DNA from: Phytoseiulus persimilis
Taxonomy: Eukaryota; Arthropoda; Arachnida; Mesostigmata; Phytoseiidae
NCBI GenBank assembly: GCA_037576195.1
Contig: CM075101.1
Location: forward strand, 40,176,001 to 40,240,000
DNA length: 64,000 nucleotides
Direction of reading: 5' to 3'
Positions 50,701 to 63,900 of the stretch are shown here, piece by piece. Each line of letters opens with the position of its first letter. Positions within the stretch are counted from its first letter, which is position 1. The position numbers and the translations under genes were made by a program. The notes under the pieces were generated by a model that was given only the letters and a program-made list of their open reading frames with translations, was not told the origin of the DNA and searched no databases.

Positions 50701-53700
50701 CAAACACAGTCTTCTGTCATCGAATCGTGTCGTTTCCTCTTCTATCTGTCCGAGGCATGGTCAAGCCATCAATCCATCTGACCAACTTATGTATTTGCCG
50801 ATCGGATCGTGCGCCCGATGGTAACTTCCACAAGGGGGGATATCCTGAAGAAATACGATCAGGATCGTGAACGACGTTGATTTCAGCGTCGCTTTGTTGT
50901 CCATTAGGGTAATGCTGGAATACATCCCTCGTGATCGACGCGGATCGCGAACAGTGAATGGAGACATGCGTTCCAAGAGCACCGAGGTGCATTCCGGCTC
51001 TTGGGCGGCCAAGCTGGATTTCGCGTCGAGCTGAACTCTGGCGGGCCGAAAAAAAAACTTGATTCGCTCCTCTAATTGCCACGCTATTTATTCATACATC
51101 CAGTTGAGCAGACGCTCCGCAACGGGATAACCCACCCTGGTTATCGTCAGCTTATCAACGCTCTCTCATCGTTGGGTCGTTCGTCTCGGCAACCTGCCAC
51201 CCTCTTCCGCATCTCCCCGCCACTCTGCGCTCGTCCTCCCCATGGTCAGCGCACCGAGAAATGCCTCCACGACATGCCATCACTTATCTCATCGAGCCAT
51301 TCAATTTTCCGCTCGCTCACAAGGACGAAATCCACGGGTTTCAATGATTCCTCGAATTTCGACATGCAAAAACCGGAGCTCGTCGTTCGATGACGGCTGG
51401 ACGCAAGAAGACGTGAAACTTGCGCTCCTTCTCTCCAGTTGCCAACAACGCTCAAGGAGAACAGAACGCGTCCTCGAACGGTGCCGGAAAGTTCTACTGC
51501 CGGATCTATGACCGAGCGTGCCGGCCGAGTTTGACTCCAGCGTCGTTGCACTCCTGCTGGGCGAAAAGCGGCCAGACAGGATGCCGCCATTCTCCACGAC
51601 ACGTCCCTCTCGCGGAATCTCCGCCGGCAACCAAAGCGGGAACACGTGAAAATTTCATGTGCTGACAAATAACTGAAGGCCTGCGATATCTTCTGAAGCG
51701 CCGAACTCTTCGAGATTCTCGTTTCTCTCATGAGAGCGATGTCTCATCAAAACTGTCACCGTTGGATCCCGAGTGTTCAAGTTTTCGGCAATGCCGCTCT
51801 CCAGCCACGGTTCGCGAATGTTGCCTTGTGGTTCACTAGAAACCACGATTGTCGTGGATCGCGTTCCTGCGCCAGCTCCACCGAGAGTTGCTTCCACGCC
51901 ATGCGCAAGCATGAGATGAAGAGCTGGGATGGATGGAAAACCGACGAGATGGCCGAAAACTTGGAACGGGCTATTTGAGATCGGTGACAGTGCTCCGCGA
52001 TACGTACCGATTAGGAGATCGAGGTGGTAGCATCGAGGTTAATCGCTCCCAGCGGCGCCAGCTCCGAGACTGATTCCAAAGATTTCAATCTCTTCCGGAA
52101 GCCGAGACTGAAAATCGACCTACCATACCGAACCGTTGTTTCGACCCACCCCGGCTCTTATGGACGGGCGGAACCGAATGGGTCTCCTGGTCGCCTCACG
52201 ACCCCGACGTCTGGAAACACATATTGGCTGGTTCCCTTGAGCAATTCCATTATCATTGTCATCACCGTGCGTGACCTGCGATATCGGTGCGAAAACAGCT
52301 TCAAAAGGAAGCGCATACTCGCGGAACAGCCGATAATGCGTCATTCATCCATGACCGATTGATAAGACTCGATTCCAACCTGCTATCTCCATCGGGTGAT
52401 TTGGGTAAAATAAAGAAAATCCGCCGCATCACTCCTTCTCGAAACCCGTTGTTTGCATTCAATGGCGCGGTCAATTCAATCGCATCCCATTTCTTCTGCT
52501 CGTTAACATGCACGAAAACCTGACGAAGTTAAGAATAGGGAAGGGCGCGCGGAGAGCAGACCGCGGAAAATACGGATATTCCTCATCCTAAGAGCTGTAA
52601 TCTTGTCTCCATTGCAATGGAAATTATCCAAGAGGTGTTGTGGAGTGGAGGCTTGTCCGCCTTCAGCACCTCCCGGTGCCTTATGTCACAAGAAAGTGCT
52701 GAGATTGAAACTGTTGGACAGTCGAAAATCTGATGATTTCCATTCGCTCTGCTGGAGCAACTCCCGACATACGATGAACTAGCGGAAGCAACAGATATCG
52801 ACAAATCTTCAGAGTATTGCTGAGGGCTGCTCGGGGAAGCGATGCGTGCGATGAGATATGCAAGGAGAGCAAGTGCCCGTCGCCGCTATCAATCGGAAAG
52901 GGTCCCGAGGGCCTGCATTTGTCTCGGATGAGTGAAACTGGTTACCGCGGGGTCGTTCCAAGCGAATCTTGAGTGGGCTTTTTCTCAAAACTGTACTCTC
53001 GAGCTCGCCTGGAAATCAGTGTGGAAGAGGGGTTCAAGCTCAACCGGCTCAGTTCGTTCAGTCGGGTAGTCTGATGAGGAACGTCTGTCTCCTTCCTGGA
53101 GAGATCCTGCCCCAGAATATCATCCCAGTTATCCAAGTCTTCCAACACGATAGCAAGCAACCCAAAATTACTATGCAAGCACGAGCCTCTCGCAGGCCGG
53201 TGTATTCCGGAATGTTTTTGCGTTCAGGAACTGATGTCCACACAAATCTGAACTGATTGGGAGCTGCTCGCGAGCACGCGACTCTTGGTTCACGGAAGAC
53301 GTCTCGTTTAAAGTTTAAAATCACCGCGAGTCAGCTCAAGGAATATCCTACCCGACTCCCAGACAGACTGAACGGAACGAGAGAGCCAGCGCTCTCAACT
53401 AAGTGCAAATTCCACGGTCACCTGGGACGGCTGCGGCCGGTACGGATCAACCTTCGAGTCTCGTCATTTCCAGGTTGGAGCCTGTAGGGTTTAGCATCAA
53501 CAGGAGGAGTTTGATGACCATGCAGGAAATTAAATGTCATTGCTTTCGGTTGCGACCCGAAGAACGAGCTGGAAGAAGAGACAGCCTGATGAACGAGTGG
53601 TGAAAGTTGATAACTGTATCGCTCAAAGGTGCGAGTCTCTCAGCTCGACGTCAGTGAGAGTGCAACACTCTGGGTCTCCCTCCTCTCCCCAGGGGTATCC

Positions 53701-54199
53701 TCCTTTTTTTCTCAGTGCTCGCCCTGTGAAGCGCAGTTAGGGTCTCCAATTAGGGTTCCGATGTTCTATGTGGTGATTGTTGTTGTCGTTTTCCTCAATC
53801 CGTCGGCCTTTCTCGCCTCCTCGAGCGTCATAGCCTCATCCGAAAGGGGGTAGCGGCCGCTGCCGTCCATGTGTCAGCTGTATGGCTCGGCGTCTCGCGG
53901 CGGTGTCGGCGGAGAGGCATACAGCGAGTCAAACGGGCACAGCCAGCATGCGGCGGCGAACGAGAAGTGGGCGTGCACTTGTCAGCCGATGGCACCTCCT
54001 CCGGGCCGCCCAGCTTTTAGCGCTGGGCCAATCGCGCACGCCGTTCGCTCTGTTGGACGACGACGATCTGTGAACGAACACTTTCTTGTTGTTTGTAGAG
54101 CGGTGATCATATCGTTTTGGCAAATTTAGTGGCAGTTTGATTCTCGCCTAGTGAACACACACACACACCGAAGCTAGCGGGCCTGCCTGCCAGCTAGCT
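44701..54199. other. Gene-poor DNA upstream of the EH1-motif gene
   Basis: No conserved protein is recognised. Frames at 51655-51912 and 51246-51731 (minus) and 49054-49460 (plus) look plausible in parts but overlap other open frames and carry no domain. Nothing resembling a tRNA, rRNA or transposon end was seen. Its position before a putative developmental regulator makes enhancers likely, by inference only. Confidence 0.4.
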
Positions 54200-54615
54200 A
54201 GCTCAGTCTACGGTCCGAACCACCAGCCAGCGCCGCCGATCCGGCCCTGCAGTATCCGGAGAGACCGGGCGCTTCGAACGAACCCATATCCAGGCAAGGG
54301 CGTAAGCCCGGCCAGACGGACATCGGTCAGGTTCACAAATCAACAGTTGGTCTCACCACTGGACCGGTTCTGTGTTCTAGGGTCGAGGGTGATCTTCCTG
54401 GTGATCTCAACATCCTCCTCGACAGCAGTGTGTTGCTCGGATCGATCACCGAACGTTTCCGGACCACCGGAAATTGAGTGCGTGTGCGCGCGAGAAAAAG
54501 TGTTCACCGAACAGCGTGTTTCTGTAGAGCTGATCGAGCGGTTGACATTTGTGTGTGCCGCGAAACGTCGAGGAAGTTGAACTCTCACCCAACTTGAACG
54601 ACATCATCCGAGGAC
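54200..54615 (+). promoter_or_regulatory. Probable core promoter and 5' leader of the EH1-motif gene
   Basis: An arthropod initiator-type TCAGTC lies at 54203-54208 within GC-rich DNA, just after a CA dinucleotide repeat (about 54154-54168). No TATA box stands 30 bases upstream. The interval to the ATG at 54616 has no competing long frame and would be a leader of about 410 bases. The assignment depends on the coding exon being real. Confidence 0.35.
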
Positions 54616-55159
54616 ATGTCTTCCACGCCGGAACCTGTTGAGGCGAGCTCGGAACGGAGCACATCGCCAGCTGAAAGCGATCGCTCAGTGCAACGCTCGT
54701 CGCCGATGCTCCAGCTCACCAACAAACCTCCGAGGCTCTCGTTCTCGATCTCGGCGCTCATCGGCTCCTCGAACACCAACAACAGGTCGTTCACAACGTC
54801 GCCTATGTCGATGGCGACAGCGATGGCGACGACTCCGACCGCCATGATAATGAACGCGATTCAGGACAACAACAATAAACTCGGCATCGATGGCGACACC
54901 GCCATGATCGACGACGACGTCGATGAAGGCTCGGATATTGACGTCGAATCGGAGAGCGGCGAAGAACGTGAATCTAGAACCCCGCACAGTGATGCAGGGC
55001 ATAGTCCTCTCCCGCTGCAGCTAGGCGCGAACGGAACCGTGATCCGTGTTCCTGCGCAGCGACCCCCGACCTCGGAAGGATCGCCCTTTCCTTCAGGAGC
55101 TGCCTTCCCGTGGGCCGCAGCTGCCAATCCTGCCCTCATCAAGGATCACCGACTTCAGG
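54616..55159 (+). CDS. First coding exon of an EH1-motif transcription factor (partial)
   Basis: The exon encodes 181 residues plus one base, starts at ATG after CGAGGAC and ends at CAGG|GTAAGG, a strong donor in phase 1. Residues 41-50 read LSFSISALIG, a good engrailed-homology-1 (EH1) motif, which recruits Groucho/TLE co-repressors. Around it are Ser/Pro-rich segments; residues 92-119 are strongly acidic (DDDVDEGSDIDVESESGEE), and FPWAAAANPALIKDHR lies just before the donor. N-terminal EH1 motifs of this kind occur in homeobox (Emx, Gbx, Msx, NK), T-box and Fox repressors. The spacing and the basic run at the exon end fit a homeobox gene best, but no homeodomain is in the window, so the family is not settled. 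The remainder should lie beyond 64000. Confidence 0.72.
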
Positions 55160-58100
55160 GTAAGGATTGTTATCGCGATGGCGAGCTCGTTTTCGATGCA
55201 GTTGCCGTCCCAATGCTGATCGAGGAAAACTCTACGATCGTTCGATGAGTTCGAAGGCTTGGAAGCTGGGCGATATTTCCCAACGAAGTCGAACCTGAGC
55301 GCGCGATGGGCCCGAAATCAGAACGGCACTTTTCCAAAACTTGGTCCGCGCGTCGCTCTGCGTCGTCACTTGAGGCCTTCGGGTTGTTCTTGAAAGTTTC
55401 CATGAATCCGCGGGCAAAACGCGGAGGGATGAAACACCCAAAGATGAAACGACTGTTGAGGACAATTAAGCGACCGGCAGGCAGACCCGCCACTCAACTG
55501 ATGTTCCGAGCGGAGTTTTTACTCAACGTTGTTCCTTAATGTCGTTTTAATGTTCTGCTGAGAACTTTCGTTTTGCCCCAGAGTTTCTCTGAGCACAATC
55601 CTTCTCCTGTTTCGTCTTGTTTTCTTCTTCCCGCTTCTTCATTATCGCGGCGATCATCTCACGCAGACGCCAGCACATCGCCAGTTTCAGATCTCCTTGA
55701 TGCTCTGACTTTGCATTCGGTCTGGATCGTTAACATCATAATTATATCATTATGGCTGACCTGAAAGTCTTCATACCTAGTATGATACAGACACACAAAT
55801 CGGGAATGCGTCCTGCGAGTGAATACCATGAAATTAGTCGCCTCCGATTCCGTGCAAACGTCACTTGCGGAGATTTTTGATGCTGATTGTGAGGATAACC
55901 TCCTAAGTCATCCCCTGGTGTATCTACGGAGCCTAGCCGATCTTCCCATTATAGCATGAATCCATGATTTCGAACCAATGTTCATGTGAACGTCTAACCA
56001 TCAGAATTGAACAGAATATGTGCGAGACATCGTTAAGCTTCCGTGCAATACATAAGGGGAGGCGTGTTCTTGAACGTGACGCATCACGTGCGCTCGACAC
56101 GTTTTCCGATAGGTTCACTGCAGCGCTTTGTTGACGAAATCAACAGTAATGTTTGCGGCATCAATATCATCAGCGATGGCGCTCAGGAACAGTGAGCGAG
56201 AGAGACAGTGTTGGATACGCATGACGTGCCGCTTGTCGCTAATTTCCATATGAAGCCCATTGTGCACTTGCGGATACTTCCGAACTCGTCTTCCAGTGTT
56301 TGCCCAGGGAAGGTTCAGGCGGGATCACAAGGCTCCCGTCGCTCATTAGCAGACCGAGAATCCGCCGGAAGTGCACTGGACGAGGACAAACTCGAAAATC
56401 CGATGACTGCCACTCCGACAGCTGACGAGAGCGACTGGAATGCTCAACGAATGTTCCAAAAGCCGTGCCTTCTGAAAGGCTCAACTTCTGGTTCCTGCGG
56501 GGCACATGGTTTGGCTCGGTCATCAGGGTACTCGCCTCGTTATGCTCGATCCCGAAAGCTAATTCCTTCGTCTGGAAATGCTGCATCAGCATTGTACAGA
56601 AGAGCCAGAAACTGCGCGTGTGCTGGCCCACTGAGTGCCCGTTTGGTGCGCCTGCAAACTCATGACACACTCGTATGGACACATCATGAATAAGAGGTAC
56701 ACATGTTGTCGTTTCACGTGACCAAGTTCCACAAAGAACACGTGTAATCAACTGACACGAAAGCATATCTCGCGGGAGACTTGTTGTTTGCTCTGCTCGT
56801 TATCCCCCCATCGAAGTCGTGGCAATCGTTGTCAACTCGACCCGTGACGAGTGCCCGAGGGTTAGCTCGAGCGATCACCGTAGTTTCAGACCGCGAACTC
56901 ACTTCTCGTTTTGTTCCAACATTAGCCCCCAGTGAGTCGAGTGCCTTCCCAGGACTCTACGGAGTTAGGTTTCCGAGCGTAGCGAGCTTCGTGGAAGAAC
57001 AAGATTTTCCGTTCCATGACATTCGTGGCAAGTTAGAAGGTTACTTTCCATTAGCGCGGGTCGCTCCCTGTCTCTCGATCTAAACGACTAAACATGGCCG
57101 TGCGGTATTTGACGGGCGCCGCAGAGCCATCGAGAATAATAATCGAACTCGTTTGAGAGACGAGCCCATCCTGATACGTCTCCAGGGACCATCCGTCGAG
57201 AGAAGAGAGGTCCATGTCGTCCGATGGGTTCGTTCAATTTTGGCATCACACAAAAGCGACAAAAAAATGAACTGCATCATCAATTTGCCCCGACTCGCTA
57301 ACTGGCTATTCAGGCTCGGAACGAGTGGGGGATCACGCCTCGACGTGACGCTGGTAGAGAATCGGATCCTGTGAATTGTTGGACTCACTGCAAATCACCG
57401 TTCGGGATAAATGTGCTGTACCGGCATATCAGCCTAGCGAACGGACAGGGCGCTCTTTCGAAATCGTGCAATCGCTGTTTTGTTTGCACGCTCTGGAATC
57501 ATAAAAAGCGTTAGTCCGAAGGAACAATTAGAGTCGAACCGGGCGGAGACGGACGGTGTAAAACAAAAGCTGTGCGCGAACCGCTGACAACTCGTTGTTA
57601 CTCTTCGAAAGAATAGCCAAAAAACGTGCTGAGGCATCCGCGCTGTTCTTCGAGGTTATCGACGTGACCAACCGACAACGTGATCCCCATTGACGCCAGG
57701 CAGAAACAAGTTGTTTGGCTTTTCTACTCTCTTTGAGTTCCCCCTCTCATTTTTTTCTCCGCTGTCGATCATGGCACCCCAACACATCGATAAAAACCTC
57801 AAAGAAAAGCGAGCTTTGCGCACTTCGTCAACTAGAGCCTGTGCCAAGTGGATGATTTCACGCTACACAGCTCCTGAAACTTCTTCAGAGCCTCCAACAT
57901 CGCCTCGATCGCGATCACGACATCGATGGAGACACCCCTCCTTCTGATTTACTCAGAGGGGTCTCATTCAGCCGTCGCCGGCCCTGAGAATGGCTCGGCT
58001 TAGAAGGAGAGCATGGTTCGGCCGATTGACGACATCGCCTGCCGCAACTGTCAGCAGAAGGATGAAGAAACACTGAGCTCTCGAACGCGGAGGTTCACGT

Positions 58101-60713
58101 GATTCTCCGATCAAGTCCTCGAGTGTCGAGCCGATTTTTGACACTTTCACCGCGACTCCGACTTCATCTCCCCCCGGGTCGCTCTTGAATCAACAGTCTT
58201 CGGACACGGGCCGTCCCTCGATACCGAGCGCGAAGTCTCGGCTTCATCGACTCGAGAGTATTTCTACAAGCGCGGCAGAAACCAAAGCAACGCCGAGAGG
58301 AACAGAAGAAGTGGTAGCAAGAGAAATTCGGTTGGTAGCGCGTCGTCCGAAGTCGTTTCTGTATCTCGCTTCTGTAACTTTTTTCCTTCTTCTTCTCGTT
58401 GTTGTTGTTGTTGTTTCTGCTGCTGCTGCCGCGCTCGTTGTCGAAAGATGCGGGCACAGATTTAGGAAACCGAACTCACTCGCTCGCTGACTGACTGACT
58501 GCTTGGCCAACAGGCGGGTAGGCAAGCGAGTTGGGAGGCAGTCGCAGTTTAGTCTGAGCAGCTCCATTACGGGGTACCGAGCGGCAGCCGAAGATTTCTG
58601 TTCAAGTTTGTCGACAAAACAGTTCTCCCATTGCATTAATTCGGAGACATAAATTTTACGCTTCACTATGCGCACCCAGACGGACAAACTCGGCGGAACA
58701 CAGCAGTGAACACACACACAGACGAGTAAACAAGGAAACTCTCACAGACGAAAAAAAGGAGAGCCAATAAAAAAGCGAGCGAGCGAGCAAACGCGTTGAA
58801 GTGTCAATAACCCAGGCGGTTCTCTTGCTATTGATCGCCCCTGATTGTGGCTTTATGCCTCTGTGAGCGACTTGAAATTCGGGAAATCTCGGTCGAGTAT
58901 TGAGAAGCGCGAGTCCGCGTTGGCTGTGATCCGAAACAGCCAACCTGATACGGGTATTTTGTCCTGTTTAATTTTGGGTGGAATTTCTTTCGTACTCTTC
59001 CATATTTTCTGCGATTTCGGGCAATTTGTGAGCTAATGTCCAGGGATGGTTCTACGTCGCGGGCCTTAATATATTCATCGACGGCGATATTTCGACTCGA
59101 TCAGCATATTCCTGCGAAGAACAGGCGTCAGCAGTCACCTAACATTCTGTGCGTCACCCTGACAAATTTATGGCGCTTGAATGTGTTTGGAATCACCAGC
59201 CCGGCGTGCGCGGAGAACGAAACAAAATGAGCGAAATGACGGAGCGGTTCCTGAGATTCCGAGATGTGCATAATCTCCTTTCGGCGGGAGAGCATTAAGG
59301 AATGCGGAGAGAGATGTGCAGAGGGGCAGAGCTCCGAGAATCTTCCACCGAGAAGAAGAATTCGTCCCATCTGAATTCGCGAGAAAAATCCGAAGTTCAC
59401 CGCCACACAAATATGGTGAATCGAAGAGATTCAAGAACACTGACCTCAGAAAATAGCTTAGGTTCACCGAGACTCATTTCATTCATTATCCATTCCGCTT
59501 TGTTGTTAACATTGCCAGATGCTTCGAAGCCCTCTACCTCAGCGGAAGGGAGTCTCCCTCCGTTAGGAAGGTTCGCCATTTTTGAGCTTCTCTTCCTTTT
59601 CATCATCTTGATTTTTTCTTGACGAATAGAAGGAGCTTTCGTCATTTGTAACCGATTTCAGAATGGGTCGCTGGAGCCCGCATCTGAATCGGCTCGAGGG
59701 AGTTGCTTTTGATAATACTGATGATGTTGCTGCTGCTTTGCTTTGATGCTCTGCCCTGTCATCTATGTGTGGGCCTGCTTTCTTTCTGTGTATTCCGCGT
59801 GGAGATAATGGCTTTTTCAGTAAGCTTCTTTGTTAACTGTTGATGGCCGCGCCGGATGCCAGTCGCCATGTCTCTTTTCGTTAAATCTAATCCCTGGCTT
59901 TCGCTTTGTCTGAAACCGCGATCAGATCTGTTACATGACTGAAGCTTTCGGGACCGAGTTTCCTCGCATTGTGTCCCCGCAGCTCTTCACGACTCCGGTG
60001 CGGCAGTCAGAGGTGCTTCACAGAGGCGTTTGAGCTCCTGCATGCTCCATGATCAATGAAGCGAGCTGAAGACCAATGAGCCCCGGAATTGTGATCACGA
60101 GCGATGCGCCCCGGGCAGCGAGCGTGGCGAAGGGAAGCTTGAATGTACTTAGGACACTTTGGGGAAGTGGATCTTAATTCTTTTGCCGCGGCTCCGTCCC
60201 GCTGATTGATCGCACATAAGTGGTCGACCAAGTCTTCATTTTTAACGCTTTCCTTATTTATACACGAGCAATTCTGTCGGAACTTTGCGAAAATTGAGAG
60301 GGTTCACATGGGGCCGGAAACGATGTGCATACATCAGCTTCGCTGCGGGCGAACTCACGGCTGCGTTGTGGCATATCGGGCGCAGACGACGAGCCTCAAC
60401 TCCTCCCATCCTGAATTTAGGTTCCCCGTTATTGAATCAAACGGACAAGTCGTCCGGCGCGGAATGCTTTATCGGCTGTCCATCCGAGTCTTTTACTGGC
60501 GCAACTTCAATTAGGCTGACAGCATCCGTAAATGATCTGCCGCCGGTTAGGGAATCAAAATGTTTCCTCTTATTTCTTGGATCGCGACGACTTGTCTTGA
60601 CAACTTGATTACACTCTCCGGACGTCTCGCGTTTCTGTCTCTATCAAAAGAGGAGCAATGAAGTATGGAATCAGCGTGGACCGGGGTTAATATTCAAGTT
60701 CTGTTCAAACAAC
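55160..60713 (+). other. Probable first intron of the EH1-motif gene
   Basis: After the donor at 55160 no downstream exon with a DNA-binding domain was found. The sequence has scattered low complexity, including GTT/CTG repeats at about 58395-58435 that give a hydrophobic chance frame, and GAGC repeats near 58770. No other gene is recognised on either strand. Confidence 0.45.
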
Positions 60714-60974
60714 ATGGAGCAGAGCATCGAACGAAAGGAATTCGAGTCGTTGGTCAAATCGTTTGACCGCCCTTCAAGTGCTGGTATGGCCTCTTCGATC
60801 GAAGACAAAATCTCCTTGGATCGTCTGGTAGAAAGCAGCGAAAAACATCTTGAACGCTTTGCCTGCGATGCCGACAGGCTCGCGCGCAGTGGGTTCGGCC
60901 CGCAGTCCGTCAGTGAGGTAGTGAGCCCAGATCAGGAGGTTCTTCTCCTTGGGGGTTTGAGACCAATATCGTAA
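60714..60974 (+). CDS. Candidate 86-codon open frame
   Basis: The frame begins at ATG in a good context (CAACATGG) and encodes a soluble, acidic, helix-prone protein (MEQSIERKEFESLVKSF, then VESSEKHLERFACDADRLA). The opposite strand is also open here (61010-60774) and reads as well, but has no ATG at its start. No family is recognised. If the EH1 gene continues to the right, this lies in its intron. Confidence 0.25.
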   Translation: MEQSIERKEFESLVKSFDRPSSAGMASSIEDKISLDRLVESSEKHLERFACDADRLARSGFGPQSVSEVVSPDQEVLLLGGLRPIS

Positions 60975-63900
60975 AAGGCTCGTTGATAGCTTCTTTCGGT
61001 AGCGGGGCAACTCCCTAGCTCGTTTCTTCGTTATCTCCCTATCTCTCCCTCCCTACCAACGCTACTTGAGTGCCAAGTCAGGCCTGGCCCTCGACCGCAG
61101 CCGCTGCTGCTGCCGCCGCCGCAAGAGCAGCAGGCTTCTTTGTTAACAGAGCGGTTCCCGCCCGCCCGTTCGCTCCCCTGCGTGGCTGCCAGCCAGCCTG
61201 TCTTGCCTCGCCTCGTGTGTCAAGAAGCTCCAGGCCCATTATGTGCCGCCGCTTGCTGAGCCGTTGCTCGGAGTGCATAAGAAACAAAAAGACCTGGTGA
61301 GCTTATGTCGTCAATCGCTCATGGCCCATCTTATGACCCGGTCGCTGACAGGTTAACCATGTCTATTTCCTGCGATGCTTCACACAAGCTCTCGCACCAC
61401 TTTTATACCGCAGTCATGCGCTCCACGTGATCACTCATGCTACTCGACTACAACAAGTATGTACTGTACACAACCGTGTGGGGTGTAGCCGTTCCCTCCG
61501 AGCGATTGGTTTGCTGCTTCAAACGCGAATGGAGCTCTGTATCGTCTTGTTCTTCTCAGACTGAATTCGATAGGAATTTCAGAAGAGAGAGAGAGACGGC
61601 GCAGCACGAGGGAGAACGTTGAAACATAAAACAGATATTCTCGCAGCCGAGTCGTTGAATCCCATCTGTGTCTGCTCGAAATTGGAAAAAGGGAATCAAA
61701 GACTTGAATAACGTTCGGGGGGTTGTCGGGGGAGCCTCCACGGGGATAACGGGTAACGAGGGCAACGCGATACGGGGTCGGAGAGATTCTCCAGCGAAAG
61801 CCCACAGGAAAATAAGGAAGAGTCCGGGCAGGTCGTGCGCGGTGGAACAACAGGGATAGCAGACGAATGGGATCTTCGGTGTGAGCTCCGTGAGGTGCTT
61901 CGTAGGATGTTCGGGAGACGATCTGCTCCGGAGAGAGATTTGTATGCGTGCCAAGAAGTCGTGTGCTGCGAGGCTGTGATGAGATGCAGACACCACCCCG
62001 AGCTCCTGAGATTGGAAACTGCTTTTGCGGAGCCGCGATTGGCTCAGTCTCGAGCGGTTCGATATTATTGTCGAGAGATCTTATACTCTGAGCCTCCGGG
62101 ACGAGAGTTCTCCGGGAAACAGAGGGATCCTCTCGCTCAATGAAGACGGGAGACGAGTTCCTCCGCATCGCTCAGAGGGAGCTCTCCTTGAAGACTTCGC
62201 AGGAACGAATCTCGCGGGGATCATGCAGCTACGAGACTCCCGCAAGATTTCGTTTCCTCATTTTCGCCTCGGCGACAGAAAGTCGATTTGGGTCTTTCGG
62301 AGTCGAATTGCATTCGGATCCGGATACCCATTATCGAACATCGCTCGTTGTCCGGTTCGCAATCCGAGAATTCTGTTTCGCGGACATCGGTTCGTGTTGC
62401 AAATCCCACATTTGCGTTCGTCGAGGGCTTGAAGAAAGCCGGTCGACATCGTTTCGCTCGTTCACAGGCAGGTGCTGCTCTGAAAAAGGGTCTCCGGTAT
62501 TCACGCGTCGGAGTACAAAGCGCCTCGACCCGAAAAAGCGATCCCAAATCTATATTAATGGCTTCGACTCCATAAGCCGCATGAACTTATCCGAAAGCTT
62601 GGTACAATGGCTTCGATACAAGCAGTGATGATCACCTCGATATCGTGTGATGTTCTCATTTTCTGACCTCGCGACGCGTAGCGATCCGGCTCGGGACCTG
62701 GGGGGGGGGGAGAACTCGGGCTCGATCCGCCTGAGTTGGGCATCGAGTTGAGACTTCAAAGGAACTCTCTGAACGCTTCTCATGACTCCGATTCAAGTCT
62801 GGCCACATCATTGTCTCCTGTAGGCCACCTGCGAACGGGCAGATCGCATCCACGTGAGGAACGCGAGCACTTGCGACACGGCTCGATTGAACGTGTGCCG
62901 TTAGACGGCCCTTTTAATGACGCTGCGGTCATAAGACATAAAGTGCCGAAGCGTTTCGTACGTCGCCCTAAAGAGTTTTTCTCACCGTGTTTGGAGTCGA
63001 AAGTGCGGGCTACTCGCCCTCCGATCGGTGGCTGTCTCTGCGAACATGCTCCGGAGTCGCAGTGTCCGTTTCAACAAGATCGTACGAAAAATTAAGTGTT
63101 CTCTCTTCTTTATCGCATGGGGGCGATTGTTTCGCGGCTCAGATGCGGGTTCTTCTGCAGCCTGCCTGGCTGCCCACCCGCCTGCTTCACAAACACTGAC
63201 AGACTGGTTGACTTGCGGGCGAGTCTGACGCTCAAAGCATTCAGCGGCTGCCTCCGACTTGAGTAGGTGAACCGAACCCCTCAATTATCCCCCGAGCCAT
63301 CTCCTGCATTACCTGTGCTCGCTCTCCGCGCGGGAGACACCGAAACTTCCTGCGGAGACTCACACAGAGGAGTCCAGGTTTCTGGAACGAAATCGCGGGG
63401 CTTGGGTCTGAGGACTCGGAAGTCAGAATCCGAGCATGCGCGGTTCGCGATCGTCATATCGATAGCTCCGACGTAGAATGTGTTACGGCCATGGGACGTG
63501 AGCATATAAACGTGCTCAGCCATCGCCACTGTACGACAACTCTCAGCAGAAGTAGCTGGGAGGAATCCCGAATGAGAAGCGACGTGCATTAAGAGCCGAG
63601 AAAAAACAGCACATGCTGCACGTGTCACGCGATGTGTATTACGGAAAGGAGCCAGGTCCGCCGCCGCCATCGTCGACGTCGTGAAGCGTCGAACTTCATT
63701 TGGTATCGCGTCACGTCGGCCAGTTTCAGAGCCGGTCGGCCCAAATCGAGTCATCAGACCACGCGATCTGCTCAGGATCACGGCCAGCTCGGATTTGATA
63801 GCGTTTTCATTTACTCCATCGACTCCCGTCGCCAGTTTTCCCTAGATGCGAGGACGAAGACAACTCTCTCGAAGTTGTCTACTGACCTGAGACCAGAAAT

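Noticed and set aside
58395-58440. Valine/alanine-rich transmembrane-like segment
   Set aside because: Produced by GTT and CTG repeats; low complexity explains the hydrophobic frame.
61440-62168. 242-codon minus-strand open frame
   Set aside because: No domain, no splice or promoter support, and overlapping frames are open on both strands, as expected in stop-poor DNA.
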